Made by a program: the position numbers and the translations under genes
From: Alphaproteobacteria bacterium
GTDB lineage: Bacteria > Pseudomonadota > Alphaproteobacteria > Micavibrionales > Micavibrionaceae
Direction of reading: 5' to 3'
Length of the DNA stretch: 64,000 bases
Assembly (NCBI GenBank): GCA_021775955.1
Contig: JAJFGU010000011.1
Coordinates: 145,021 to 209,020, forward strand
The notes under the pieces: generated by a model
What the model saw: the letters and a program-made list of their open reading frames with translations, nothing else
Databases searched by the model: none
Told to the model about the DNA's origin: nothing
Part shown: piece after piece, positions 53,217 to 62,247 of the stretch
Position numbering within the stretch: the stretch's first letter is position 1
How the letters are laid out: each line of letters opens with the position of its first letter

Positions 53217-55019
53217 ATGGTACGAACAAAACTAAAAAAAATATTATTCTCAGGAACGTTATGCCTTTTGGGCATTTCTGTTTTTTCTTATCTGTATAAT
53301 TTTAATTATATAGAATCTGTTAATGCCTATTCATTCCAGGAAAAACAAACATCCGGCAGCGAGCCTGTCATAAAGGCTTATGATTTCCCGCCCGGCGCTG
53401 AAGTTTCGTATCAAATTATTTCTTCAGATCGTATGCCTGTATCAGGGCAGGTTATTGTTAATGAATATGGCCAGGCGTTGTTGCCGGCTTTTGATTTATC
53501 GAATTCTGCTCTGGCCTATAACGTGGTCATCGAAAAAGACGGTCATTCGGAGCCATTAAACATCATGATGCGGATGAATAAAGAAACCGGAAGAATTTTT
53601 GTTTCGGGATCAGGCTTAAGTGAGTTTTCAGAGATACGTTTTGAAAAAGATACTGGTGCTTACGACACAAAAGCTGACTGGGCCGGTTTGTTTCATGAAC
53701 GTGATGCCATTAGGATAGAGGATTTATCACAAAGCCAAAGTTTTAAGGTAGCCTTTCAAAACTATAATCTCGCCAGTGATATCATCCCGGCACGATCTCC
53801 TTTTGTGCAAATACAGTTTAGCGGTACAAACACCACACTCAGTACGGAAGACAGCGGTGCGTGGCAAAGGCTGATTGAAGACATCAGAAAAAACTACATC
53901 AGGGCTCTCATGCTCATGACAGAACAGTTATCGGCTGTGATGTACCAGCAGGTATTGGCGATCGGTACTTTTCTGGATGCCAAGCATCAGCTGGAAAGCC
54001 AGCGTATTTTGCAGGTTCTCCAGGCCGAAGCGCATAAAGATTACCATCCCAGCGATCAAATGTGTCGTTTTGGCTCTTTTGTAAAAAGCGTTGCTCATAC
54101 GGAGTCAAAGGCTGCGCTTGATAAACAGGCTATCAACAAAGTATTGATGAACAGATATATGGATACCAAGGATAGCAGCTCTGCCGAGGGTCTTGAGATG
54201 GATATACGGGCCCGTTTGCAACAGTTTCGAGAAGTCTATTGTGACCCCAATGATAACAATGCCGGTTTGGGGATAATGTGTAAGGGAAGTGTAAACCCAC
54301 CGCCGGAGCTCGATCTTGTAAAAAGAGAGCGCTATAACAAAGATATCGATTATGCCCGCACATTAGATAATCCCCTAACGCTGGATATTGATTTTAGAAA
54401 TGAAAAAGGAAAAGATCCTAACGATCCTAAAGACTCTGAACTGGCTGATGAGCAGGATATTGTAGCGCTCGCTAAAAACCTTTACTGGCCACGCACGCTG
54501 GAGCCTCCACCAGAAAACGAAGTACCCAAAAATTACCAAAGTTATTTGCAGGCCCGTCGGTTAATTGCCACACAAAATGTAGCCCATGATAGTTTTGTTA
54601 ATATTGTGGGTATGAAAAGCAAGGCGCCGGATGTTTTGGATTCTTCAGGCAATGTCATAAATAAGGAGGGTGGCTGGGCTTTTATGAAAGCCATGATGCG
54701 CGAGTTCAAGATACCAGCTGAAGAAATTCATGAAGTGCTTGGCGATAACCCCAGCTATTATGCGCAGATGGAGGTGTTGTCCAAAAAGATCTACCAGCAC
54801 CCTAATTTTTACACAAATTTATATGATAAACCTGTGAATGTTGATCGCATCGGTACTTCGATGAAAGCGATTAATCTGATGCATGACCGGGACCATTATG
54901 AATCCTTATTACGCCGAGAAATTCTTATTTCACTGCTGGTTGAGCAGGAATTGTTGAAAAAAGCGGAAAATATTAATAACGAAATTTTCGGTGGTCTGGC
55001 AAAACCCCAAAGAAAATAG
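53217..55019 (+). CDS. T4BSS-associated secreted paralogue C with an extra N-terminal domain
   Basis: The 600-residue protein has a signal or anchor helix (ILFSGTLCLLGISVFSYLYN), then about 190 residues absent from A and B that look beta-rich (EVSYQIISSDRMPVSGQVIV; GQALLPAFDLSNSALAYNVV). The shared core follows: LMTEQLSAVMYQQVLAIGTF, AKHQLESQRILQVLQAEAHK, DYHPSDQMCRFGSF, YCDPNDNNAGLGIMCKG, RYNKDIDYARTLDNPLTLDI and NPSYYAQMEVLSKKIYQHP. The extra domain may reach a different partner. It ends a few bases before the sigma-54 promoter of flgK. Function unknown. Confidence 0.8.
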   Translation: MVRTKLKKILFSGTLCLLGISVFSYLYNFNYIESVNAYSFQEKQTSGSEPVIKAYDFPPGAEVSYQIISSDRMPVSGQVIVNEYGQALLPAFDLSNSALAYNVVIEKDGHSEPLNIMMRMNKETGRIFVSGSGLSEFSEIRFEKDTGAYDTKADWAGLFHERDAIRIEDLSQSQSFKVAFQNYNLASDIIPARSPFVQIQFSGTNTTLSTEDSGAWQRLIEDIRKNYIRALMLMTEQLSAVMYQQVLAIGTFLDAKHQLESQRILQVLQAEAHKDYHPSDQMCRFGSFVKSVAHTESKAALDKQAINKVLMNRYMDTKDSSSAEGLEMDIRARLQQFREVYCDPNDNNAGLGIMCKGSVNPPPELDLVKRERYNKDIDYARTLDNPLTLDIDFRNEKGKDPNDPKDSELADEQDIVALAKNLYWPRTLEPPPENEVPKNYQSYLQARRLIATQNVAHDSFVNIVGMKSKAPDVLDSSGNVINKEGGWAFMKAMMREFKIPAEEIHEVLGDNPSYYAQMEVLSKKIYQHPNFYTNLYDKPVNVDRIGTSMKAINLMHDRDHYESLLRREILISLLVEQELLKKAENINNEIFGGLAKPQRK

Positions 55020-55025
55020 AGTGTT

Positions 55026-55041
55026 TGGCACTTCCCTTGCA
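55026..55041 (+). promoter_or_regulatory. Sigma-54 promoter of flgK-flgL
   Basis: TGGCACTTCCCTTGCA matches the sigma-54 consensus TGGCACG-N4-TTGCW with exact spacing of the GG and GC elements; only the seventh base differs. It starts seven bases after the paralogue C stop, 60 bases before the flgK ATG. Sigma-54 with a FlbD-type activator drives late hook genes in many alphaproteobacteria. Confidence 0.85.
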
Positions 55042-55100
55042 TAGATAGCCTTTGTAAGAACTGAAAACAGGCAATTATTGCATTATAAGGGAATTGATCA

Positions 55101-57488
55101 ATGGGCTTAGCCGGATTGGACGCTGCGCTTTCGGGTCTGCGAGTTTCGCAGCAGCAGATTAGTGTTATTTCCAATAATATTGCAAATGTGAACACGCCTG
55201 GCTATTCCCGGAAAATTTTACCCCAATCCTCACAAGTTATTGAAGGTGTTACGGTTGGAGTTCTTGGCGATACCATTATCCGTCAGGTTGATCTGAGCCT
55301 TCAAAGGGACTTATGGACTCAGATCAGCTCGGCAGGCCAGCTTGATGTAAAACAAAGCTATTTAAGCAGGGTAGAGCAATTTCACGGACCTCCGGATAAG
55401 GAATTATCTGTAGCGGCAGAAATTTCCCGCTTAAAAGATAGCTTTGCGGCTCTGGCAGATAGCCCCGAAGATCCTTTTTTATTGGCGACGACAGTTGATC
55501 AGGCGGTAGAGGCAGCTGAAAAGTTCAATGATTTATCTAATCTCATCACAACACTTCGCAATGATGCACAGTCCGATATTCAAAGCACAGTCGGGCGTAT
55601 CAATAATCTCCTTGAACAAATTGCTGATACGAACAAGCAGATTCAAACCAATACAAATTTGGAGCGCACGACAGCAGTCTTAAAGGATCAGCGTGATGAA
55701 GCCGTTAAAGAGCTCGCAGATTTGATTGATATCAGTTTCTTCGAGCGGGGCGATGGGGTTCTTGTCGTACAAACCAATGTCGGCGTGCTGCTTGCTGATC
55801 AGACAGCCCAACAATTAACGTTTACCCCGACACCTATATCGACAGCAAACTACTATCCGACTTCCGTTTCTGGTGTTTTTGTTGGCGACCCTGTGACCGA
55901 TCCCTCCGGCGCTGTTGATATTACGCAGGCCATCCCTGGCGGAAGGATAGGCGGATTGCTGGAGCTACGTGATGAGACCTTCCAAAAACAAATGGCGCAG
56001 CTTGATGAATTGGCCCATAAAATGGCGCTACGTTTTGAAAATCAGGGTTTACGTCTGTTTACTGATCCCTCAGGCAATATTCCGGTTGATACAGCCCCGG
56101 ATCCTACGGCGGGCCCGCCACCGGTAGCAGTTTCCTATGTTGGCTTTTCTGCAACAATTCAGGTTAATGCCGCTGTCGTTTCAGACAACACTCTTTTGCA
56201 GCGTGGAACTGTTGCCACGGATGAGCCTATTCAGCCGGGGTCCAGCGAAATTATAAGACGTGTGATGGAATTTACGTTTGGCGATGTCGAATTTCAGCAA
56301 GCCCTTGGAACCATTGATTTGCGCGCGTCCCTTGCCGGCGGCGGCCCCTTTACTCTGCAAAACTGGCTTGGCGCCTTTTCTGAAAATGATATTACAGCCA
56401 CTCGTGATATTGTTTCTATCGGGCCTGACCTTATTACAACCATTGGCGGGCCTTTTGCTGTGCCGGGCGCGGATACTTTCTCGATTACAATTGACCCAGG
56501 TGGCGAAGGGGCCGGACCGATCGGACCACTGCTGGTAGACATGAATGCCATTCCACCGGCCGGGAACGCGACAGCAACGGATCTGGCGACTTTTATAGAT
56601 GGTTTGGATCCCAATATTAATGCGACGATAAACAGTTTCGGTCAGCTGCAGATTACCAGCCGTTGGGATATCAGCATAGCTGACGTTAATATGGGGCAGA
56701 TCGGCTTTGACTTCCTGGGTTTGCCACAAGGCACTATTAACGCAACTGATCCGTATTTTGATGTCCAGGTCGGTAACAATGACCCGGTTCGTATTACTAT
56801 TTTGCCCGGTGATGATGAAAACGATCTTATCGATAAGCTGATTTTTGATCCAGCTATTCCCAATGATGTCGGTGTACCAGGTCTGGCTTATGATGCTGTA
56901 ACATTCGCAGCGACAGGTGAGCTTATTTTACGGCCTGGTGATGATTTTGCCAACCCGGTCTTTGGTGGCGATATTAAAGTTACGTCAGGTCCGTTCCAGG
57001 TGGACGCTGCCAACGCCCAGATCAACGTGGCTGTGCCAGGAACCTTGTCTAACGGTATTTCCTTTGTTTCGTCATTATTTGGCAGCTTCAACGCCGGGCC
57101 TCCCTTACAGGATATATCTCCTGTTTCCAGCGTTTCATACGGGTCGGAAATATCGGTTGCCAATACAAATCTTGTTCCTTTCCGGGAAGGTTTTCTTGGG
57201 CCGGGCGCTAATATTTCAACCGGTGTCATTGGCTCAACTGGATTGGTCGATTTTGCTCAAAAAATGATCAATGAACATTCGCAGGAATTGCTTCTGACGG
57301 AAGGAAGGCTGGATGATGAAAGAACGCTTCAGGAAATTTTGCAACGCCAGTTGCTGGATGAATCAGGTGTGAACCTGGATGAAGAGCTGGCCAATTTAAT
57401 TGTGTTTCAAACAGCCTTCGCCGCCTCTGCGCGTGTGGTCAATGCTGTTGATCAGATCTTCAGGGAATTACTGGATGCGCTGGGATAA
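55101..57488 (+). CDS. flgK: Flagellar hook-associated protein 1 (FlgK)
   Basis: The 795-residue protein joins the hook to the filament. The N-terminal signature is GLAGLDAALSGLRVSQQQIS and ISNNIANVNTPGYSRKIL; the C-terminal one is NLDEELANLIVFQTAFAASA and RVVNAVDQIFRELLDALG. Most FlgK proteins have about 450-650 residues; here the central variable part is expanded, rich in Gly, Pro and Thr with beta-type segments. It has its own sigma-54 promoter and an AAGGGA ribosome site. It sits among T4BSS-linked genes, an unusual position. Confidence 0.92.
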   Translation: MGLAGLDAALSGLRVSQQQISVISNNIANVNTPGYSRKILPQSSQVIEGVTVGVLGDTIIRQVDLSLQRDLWTQISSAGQLDVKQSYLSRVEQFHGPPDKELSVAAEISRLKDSFAALADSPEDPFLLATTVDQAVEAAEKFNDLSNLITTLRNDAQSDIQSTVGRINNLLEQIADTNKQIQTNTNLERTTAVLKDQRDEAVKELADLIDISFFERGDGVLVVQTNVGVLLADQTAQQLTFTPTPISTANYYPTSVSGVFVGDPVTDPSGAVDITQAIPGGRIGGLLELRDETFQKQMAQLDELAHKMALRFENQGLRLFTDPSGNIPVDTAPDPTAGPPPVAVSYVGFSATIQVNAAVVSDNTLLQRGTVATDEPIQPGSSEIIRRVMEFTFGDVEFQQALGTIDLRASLAGGGPFTLQNWLGAFSENDITATRDIVSIGPDLITTIGGPFAVPGADTFSITIDPGGEGAGPIGPLLVDMNAIPPAGNATATDLATFIDGLDPNINATINSFGQLQITSRWDISIADVNMGQIGFDFLGLPQGTINATDPYFDVQVGNNDPVRITILPGDDENDLIDKLIFDPAIPNDVGVPGLAYDAVTFAATGELILRPGDDFANPVFGGDIKVTSGPFQVDAANAQINVAVPGTLSNGISFVSSLFGSFNAGPPLQDISPVSSVSYGSEISVANTNLVPFREGFLGPGANISTGVIGSTGLVDFAQKMINEHSQELLLTEGRLDDERTLQEILQRQLLDESGVNLDEELANLIVFQTAFAASARVVNAVDQIFRELLDALG

Positions 57489-57512
57489 TCTATTTAGAAA
57501 AGGAATAAAAAC

Positions 57513-58700
57513 ATGACAGGCGTTTCAACACTCGGACAGGCACTGGACCAGATCGAAAGATTTAAAGAGGTTCAGTTTCGTTTTGCCACCCTTACAACAC
57601 AGCTTGCTACGGGGAAGAAAACACAGAAATTTACCGGTCTGGGTACTGATATTCTGACATCACAACGGTCTAGGGCTGATTTTTCAACGCTGGAAACGTT
57701 CAGAAACAATATCATAAAAGCGGATCGCAGGATTGCGACGACCCTGGATACGATTGAAGAATTTAAAGCACAGGCCGAAAACTTTGCCGCCGCCCTTGCC
57801 GGTTTTACCCAGCAAAGCACGCACCAAGAGGGTGACATTGTCTTTTTTGATGATCCGGTCACACCAAATGTTGTTGAAAATATACAGATTGGTCACACAT
57901 CCGGCGTGATGGACGTTGATTTTGAAACATTACAGGATCTGGCGACCAATTTATTTGGCTTTATGGTCAACCTTCTTAATGAAAAAGATGGTGATCGTTT
58001 TATGTTGGCGGGTGCGGAAACGACGACCCAGCCATTGGTTGACGGCGGAACGCTGGATACCGCCATAAGCAATCTTGTCACCAACTGGAAAACGGCAGGA
58101 ATTACAACAACGCAGCTGATTAGTGGTTTACGCAGCACGGATTCGAGTGTCGATCCCAACGCTGTTACAGACAGCATTATTGGTTATTCTGCACCGCTCA
58201 GTTCCGGTAACGTTAAGGACATATTTGTCCGTGTGGATGACAATAGCGAAGTTGATTATACGGTTTTGGCCAATGAACCTGCCTTTAGAGATATTATTGT
58301 GGCGCTGGGTTATTTCAAAAGCGCAGACCTGCCTCCTATTGCCGATGTAATTGACCCGGTAACCAATCTTGTTACGACTGATGGGGCGCCTGGTACGACT
58401 GTGCAGGAGATGAAAGATAATTTCTACGACGTCTTTAATGATATGACGGCCATGGTTAATGGCGCTATCGATCGCATCGATCAGGCCCGCTTCAAGCTGG
58501 AAAATGCACGTGTGCGCATGGATCAGGCAAACCAAAATCATATAGAAACACAAAACCTGCTGAAAAGTACGATTGCCAATGTCGAGGACGTCGATATTAG
58601 CGAGATCGCTGTTGAGGTTAACTCACTGCAAATTCAACTCGATGCCTCATTCCGTGTGACGGCGCGTATACAGCAACTAAGTCTTGTGAACTTTATCTAA
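57513..58700 (+). CDS. flgL: Flagellar hook-associated protein 3 (FlgL)
   Basis: The 395-residue flagellin-like protein is the second hook-filament junction protein. Its N-terminal coil (DQIERFKEVQFRFATLTTQL-ATGKKTQ) and C-terminal coil (DVDISEIAVEVNSLQIQLDA; IQQLSLVNFI) are typical. It follows flgK by 24 bases with an AAGGAA ribosome site and shares the flgK transcript. It is convergent with the TcpQ-domain gene. Confidence 0.87.
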   Translation: MTGVSTLGQALDQIERFKEVQFRFATLTTQLATGKKTQKFTGLGTDILTSQRSRADFSTLETFRNNIIKADRRIATTLDTIEEFKAQAENFAAALAGFTQQSTHQEGDIVFFDDPVTPNVVENIQIGHTSGVMDVDFETLQDLATNLFGFMVNLLNEKDGDRFMLAGAETTTQPLVDGGTLDTAISNLVTNWKTAGITTTQLISGLRSTDSSVDPNAVTDSIIGYSAPLSSGNVKDIFVRVDDNSEVDYTVLANEPAFRDIIVALGYFKSADLPPIADVIDPVTNLVTTDGAPGTTVQEMKDNFYDVFNDMTAMVNGAIDRIDQARFKLENARVRMDQANQNHIETQNLLKSTIANVEDVDISEIAVEVNSLQIQLDASFRVTARIQQLSLVNFI

Positions 58701-58702
58701 GA

Positions 58703-59830
58703 TTAAAACAAACCCGCAGACCTGTCACCAACGGTCAGGATTTTTCCGGTATTTGTCTCATTGTCTTCCAACTCGTGATAAGGCCCTTTAGAGGGGTTTA
58801 TGCCATGCGCAAACAAAACCTTGATGGCACTGCCAAACGTACCGTTAATCAGGATGTTGGATTCGAGCGTGTAATCATGGGTAGACTTCCATAGTAATTC
58901 TACATTGGCATGCCCCGTCCATTCATCCAGGGCTGCTTTCAAACTTTGACCCTGCTTGGCCTTCCATATTCTAGTCTGGTTGGTGGTCTGACCAAATTCG
59001 GTTGGCGGTGGAAGGTCTTGCCGGCTCACTGGGATAGGTTTATTCGTGGCGGGGATTTCCAGTTTTCCGCCCCCCACTTTTGGCGGGCCTGACGCTTCTC
59101 CCGGGTCCGTAATGTTTGCTCTTCTTAAGCCTGTGCTGCCTGGTGCAAGCCGTCTTGGCGCGCTTGCCTGCTCGATGAAAACCGTGTTGCCTCCGACATC
59201 GGCGCGTAAATTCAAAGGTGCGATCATATCGTTGACGACTTCATTCCATGCCCGTCCACCATTCCAGGAAACGCGGTAGCCGGGATTAACGCCCTGGCCA
59301 AAAGAAAAAGAAAATTCCGCCGGGACTACCTGACGCAAAGCCAGAGCCAGAGGCATATCACTGCCAAACCCCATGATTTCTTCGAATGTTTGAGGTGGGG
59401 GTTGGCGTAATGGCTGGCGTTGTCGAGGCGTGGCTTTTACAGATGGCTGTGTATTGCCGTCCGTTATAGTTTGAGCCGGATAGGGGTTAATCGCAAAGTT
59501 TTTGGGTCTGGGTCCTTTTGACGTTTGTTGTCCAAGGGAGTTCCTGACCTGCCCTGTTCCAACGTCCGGTTTTCTTTGCGGCGGCAATACTTTTTTTACT
59601 TTCATCAATGGCGTTGGATCGGATTCAAGCTCTTCCAGCTCGAGCATCTGAATACCGCTCGGCAGAGGCGCTGCCTGTACCGGGGCCATATCTTCAGCAG
59701 GTGGAGAAACAGGCACCGTTCTTTGCGGTGCAGGTGTCCATTCAAACCCGGCCCACGCATTGCCAGCCATAGCGGCCAAAAAAGCGCCGGTACAAATAAC
59801 GGCCATAATGAAGGAGTGCGTCTTGTGCAT
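58703..59830 (-). CDS. Exported TcpQ-domain protein of the dot/icm cluster
   Basis: The 375-residue protein has a signal peptide (AVICTGAFLAAMAGNAWA), then a long Pro/Gln-rich linker. Two small domains follow: a secretin-N-like one (LALALRQVVPAEFSFSFGQG; NPGYRVSWNGGRAWNEVVND, then MIAPLNLRADVGGNTVFIEQ) and a C-terminal TcpQ/PilL-type one (IWKAKQGQSLKAALDEWTGH; VELLWKSTHDYTLESNILIN). Such domains occur in outer-membrane secretins and T4BSS periplasmic proteins and resemble the DotD fold. It is last in the leftward dotD-dotC-dotB-icmT unit and may stabilise the outer ring. Confidence 0.8.
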   Translation of the reverse strand: MHKTHSFIMAVICTGAFLAAMAGNAWAGFEWTPAPQRTVPVSPPAEDMAPVQAAPLPSGIQMLELEELESDPTPLMKVKKVLPPQRKPDVGTGQVRNSLGQQTSKGPRPKNFAINPYPAQTITDGNTQPSVKATPRQRQPLRQPPPQTFEEIMGFGSDMPLALALRQVVPAEFSFSFGQGVNPGYRVSWNGGRAWNEVVNDMIAPLNLRADVGGNTVFIEQASAPRRLAPGSTGLRRANITDPGEASGPPKVGGGKLEIPATNKPIPVSRQDLPPPTEFGQTTNQTRIWKAKQGQSLKAALDEWTGHANVELLWKSTHDYTLESNILINGTFGSAIKVLFAHGINPSKGPYHELEDNETNTGKILTVGDRSAGLF

Positions 59831-59912
59831 GATTTCCAGTGTTGTTTTTATTTCTAAAGGTTGAACATAAAAGGCTGGTTTACAAAAAACAAGCGCTCAT
59901 AAAGAAAGGAAA

Positions 59913-60212
59913 TTAACCATAATCAATAAACTTTTTCTTCCGGGCTGAAATCCATCCCGGTCTGTCGGCGCCCAGAAACCAGGATCTTGTATTGCGTAAA
60001 GCAGATGGAAATGTCAGACCCTTACTTTCCAGGAACCGAAAAAGCATAAGCACGATAATGGACAACAGGATTGTTGAAACACGCAAATAGACGAACAAAA
60101 TAGGCAAAGGCAAGGCAGCACGCGCGTCAAAACCAAAAAACCGGGCTGTGCGCATGGAATTGCGCCAGTGCCAGTTCATCTTCTCTTGAATATTTTCGAG
60201 TTCCTGCGCCAT
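59913..60212 (-). CDS. icmT: IcmT/DotS (TraK family) membrane protein
   Basis: The 99-residue protein fits IcmT (86 residues in Legionella) and TraK of IncI plasmids: the family motif NWHWRNSMRTARFFGFDARAA, a transmembrane region (LPILFVYLRVSTILLSIIVL) and FLESKGLTFPSALRNTRSWF. It is an inner-membrane accessory needed for full Dot/Icm function in Legionella. It follows dotB by 19 bases. Confidence 0.9.
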   Translation of the reverse strand: MAQELENIQEKMNWHWRNSMRTARFFGFDARAALPLPILFVYLRVSTILLSIIVLMLFRFLESKGLTFPSALRNTRSWFLGADRPGWISARKKKFIDYG

Positions 60213-60231
60213 TATCTACCCTATGAAGAAA

Positions 60232-61389
60232 TCAACTTCCTGTACTTGAGGATAGCAGAAGATAGTGGCGGCGGTCTATAAGTCCGTCTTCAAAGATAAT
60301 TTCGGCGGATCTTTCCATGGTCTGGCCATATTGATTGATTGATCGTTGGATTTCATTCGGCCATTTTGTGAAATGCATATCCATAAGCTTTTCACGCACT
60401 TCATCAGGGAATTTCATCCATTCCCGTACGCCCATGCGCCCGCCGCCGATGCGGGGCACCAATACCTGTGTAACGATCAGGCGCAATGTTTCCATCAAAG
60501 CAATGGCGCGCTCTTCGCGCTCCTCCATATCATAGGTGGAGAGCATTCTTTGTACCGTATTGGCTACGCCCAGAGTGTGCGTGGTGGTATAAACGGCATG
60601 GCCGGTCTGCGCCGCCTCTATAGAAGCATTAATGGTTTCGCGGTCCCTGGATTCCCCGACCAGAATAATTTCCGGCTTGCGCCGCAAGGCATTGCGCACT
60701 CCGGTGGCAAAATCAGGCAAATGGCGTGGAATTTCGCTTTGTGCGACCAGCGAGCGCGGAGAGTTAATCGTATCATAGGTGAATTCTATTGGCGCTTCAT
60801 AGGTCAGCATTTTGCCGCAGCCCTGTGGGCGCTCCATAATCATGCGGTTACCGGCGGCCAGTAGCGTTGTTTTACCCGATCCGGTGGGGCCTGTAATAAT
60901 CACCATGCCCTGGCGCGGCGCCCAGGATTCAATGATTTCCTCTTCGATTTTGAGATCCTGCATCGTTGGTGGCTCACTGGGCAGGACCCGCATCGTGATC
61001 TGTGCGCTATCGCGGCCGCGCGATAAAATAGCCGTGATGTTGACGCGAAAACGAATGCGGGTATAGCGATCCGGCCTAATCTCATAAGACACATCAAGGT
61101 CCCGTCCCGAGGCCAGCCGGGCCTGCGCTTCCGGTCCGTATAATTTTGTCAGGAAGACCGCCATATCCGCCGCATCCATATTGCGAAACGTTACAGGATA
61201 AAGGGTGCCGTGAATTTCGCTATAGACCGGGCGGTCGTTCTGGATGCTGATATCGGAAGCATTTTTCTTTACGCACCAGAGAAGAAAAGGGTCAATGTAA
61301 TCATCTATGAAACGATCCGGCTCTTCAGGCCAGGTTTCGGCGACATTATCTTCACCTTTAAGGAGACTTACCGGCTTGCGGGTTGCCAT
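60232..61389 (-). CDS. dotB: Type IVB secretion ATPase DotB
   Basis: The 385-residue protein is a PilT/VirB11-type hexameric ATPase that docks on DotO. Walker A is VIITGPTGSGKTTLLAAGNR near residue 168; the Asp and His boxes and Walker B follow (RRKPEIILVGESRDRETINA; TGHAVYTTTHTLGVANTVQR). The N-terminal domain IDPFLLWCVKKNASDISIQN is typical of the family. Its length matches Legionella DotB (377). It overlaps dotC by 22 bases, as in a coupled dotD-C-B operon. Confidence 0.95.
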   Translation of the reverse strand: MATRKPVSLLKGEDNVAETWPEEPDRFIDDYIDPFLLWCVKKNASDISIQNDRPVYSEIHGTLYPVTFRNMDAADMAVFLTKLYGPEAQARLASGRDLDVSYEIRPDRYTRIRFRVNITAILSRGRDSAQITMRVLPSEPPTMQDLKIEEEIIESWAPRQGMVIITGPTGSGKTTLLAAGNRMIMERPQGCGKMLTYEAPIEFTYDTINSPRSLVAQSEIPRHLPDFATGVRNALRRKPEIILVGESRDRETINASIEAAQTGHAVYTTTHTLGVANTVQRMLSTYDMEEREERAIALMETLRLIVTQVLVPRIGGGRMGVREWMKFPDEVREKLMDMHFTKWPNEIQRSINQYGQTMERSAEIIFEDGLIDRRHYLLLSSSTGS

Positions 61390-62240
61390 TGATCAGATCC
61401 GGTAACGAGTTTTGGGACACTTGTAATTTGTACGGCGCGGTCCCCTATGCGCATTTCCCGTCCGCCGCCTGTGACGCCGCGGTCAACCTGCATCGCGCTT
61501 GGCGGTGAAATCATTCCTTGCGTTAACAAAAGACGATAGCGAACCATGCCCTGGAAATCCGCCATGAGTTTATTGAGGTCTTCTTCAAAAATGTCATTGG
61601 CTTGCTCGTAACCAATGCCCCAGCCCCTGGCGACACGCTCTTCCCATATCTCGCGCTCCTCTTCGTCTTCAGGCCTTAAAATATCGGGGGGCTCTTCGAG
61701 ACTCCGCCATTCCCGCTCCAGATAAGTGCGCCATGTGCGCGGCGTTGATGTGATTTTGGCGTTTTTGACAATGTTATAAATCCGGTCCGATACGGCAGCT
61801 TCCTGCCCGCCGGCCTGAATAATCATCGCATTGGCGGATTCGGAAACAATCGGCGGCTCGATCAGAAACCCGGACGGTGCGGAGATAAGCAGTTGCCTGA
61901 AATTAAAGACCCTGTCCATGTAACCGCCGCGTTTTTCCAGTTCCTGACGGATTTCAAAGGTGCGCATCGAAAGTCCGCCGCGCACGCCGAAAGATAAGGC
62001 CGCGTCTTTAAGCGCGTCTTCACGAATATCAAACGGCAGCCCGGTTTGCTCAGAGTCCTCATCGACTTCATTTTCCTTGGCAATTCCCTGAAGCTCTTTG
62101 AGAGTAGGAGGCCGAAAATCAACATCGACGTTAATACCGGCCTGTGCGGGAACAATAATGCCAAAGGCTAAAAACATGGCGGTTCCTAAAAATGGAATAC
62201 CGAGCCTTTTGAGATGTATTTTTTTATGTCGGCTCATCAT
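61368..62240 (-). CDS. dotC: DotC, outer-membrane core component without a lipobox
   Basis: The 290-residue protein matches DotC: RPPTLKELQGIAKENE, LSFGVRGGLSMRTFEIRQEL, GFLIEPPIVSESANAMIIQA, SDRIYNIVKNAKITSTPRTW and GWGIGYEQANDIFEEDLNKL. In Legionella DotC is a lipoprotein; here the signal peptide ends in PAQAGI with no cysteine, so it would be a soluble periplasmic protein. DotC and DotD are needed to place DotH in the outer membrane. It lies between dotD and dotB as in Legionella. Confidence 0.92.
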   Translation of the reverse strand: MMSRHKKIHLKRLGIPFLGTAMFLAFGIIVPAQAGINVDVDFRPPTLKELQGIAKENEVDEDSEQTGLPFDIREDALKDAALSFGVRGGLSMRTFEIRQELEKRGGYMDRVFNFRQLLISAPSGFLIEPPIVSESANAMIIQAGGQEAAVSDRIYNIVKNAKITSTPRTWRTYLEREWRSLEEPPDILRPEDEEEREIWEERVARGWGIGYEQANDIFEEDLNKLMADFQGMVRYRLLLTQGMISPPSAMQVDRGVTGGGREMRIGDRAVQITSVPKLVTGSDQWQPASR

Positions 62241-62247
62241 GTTGCTC

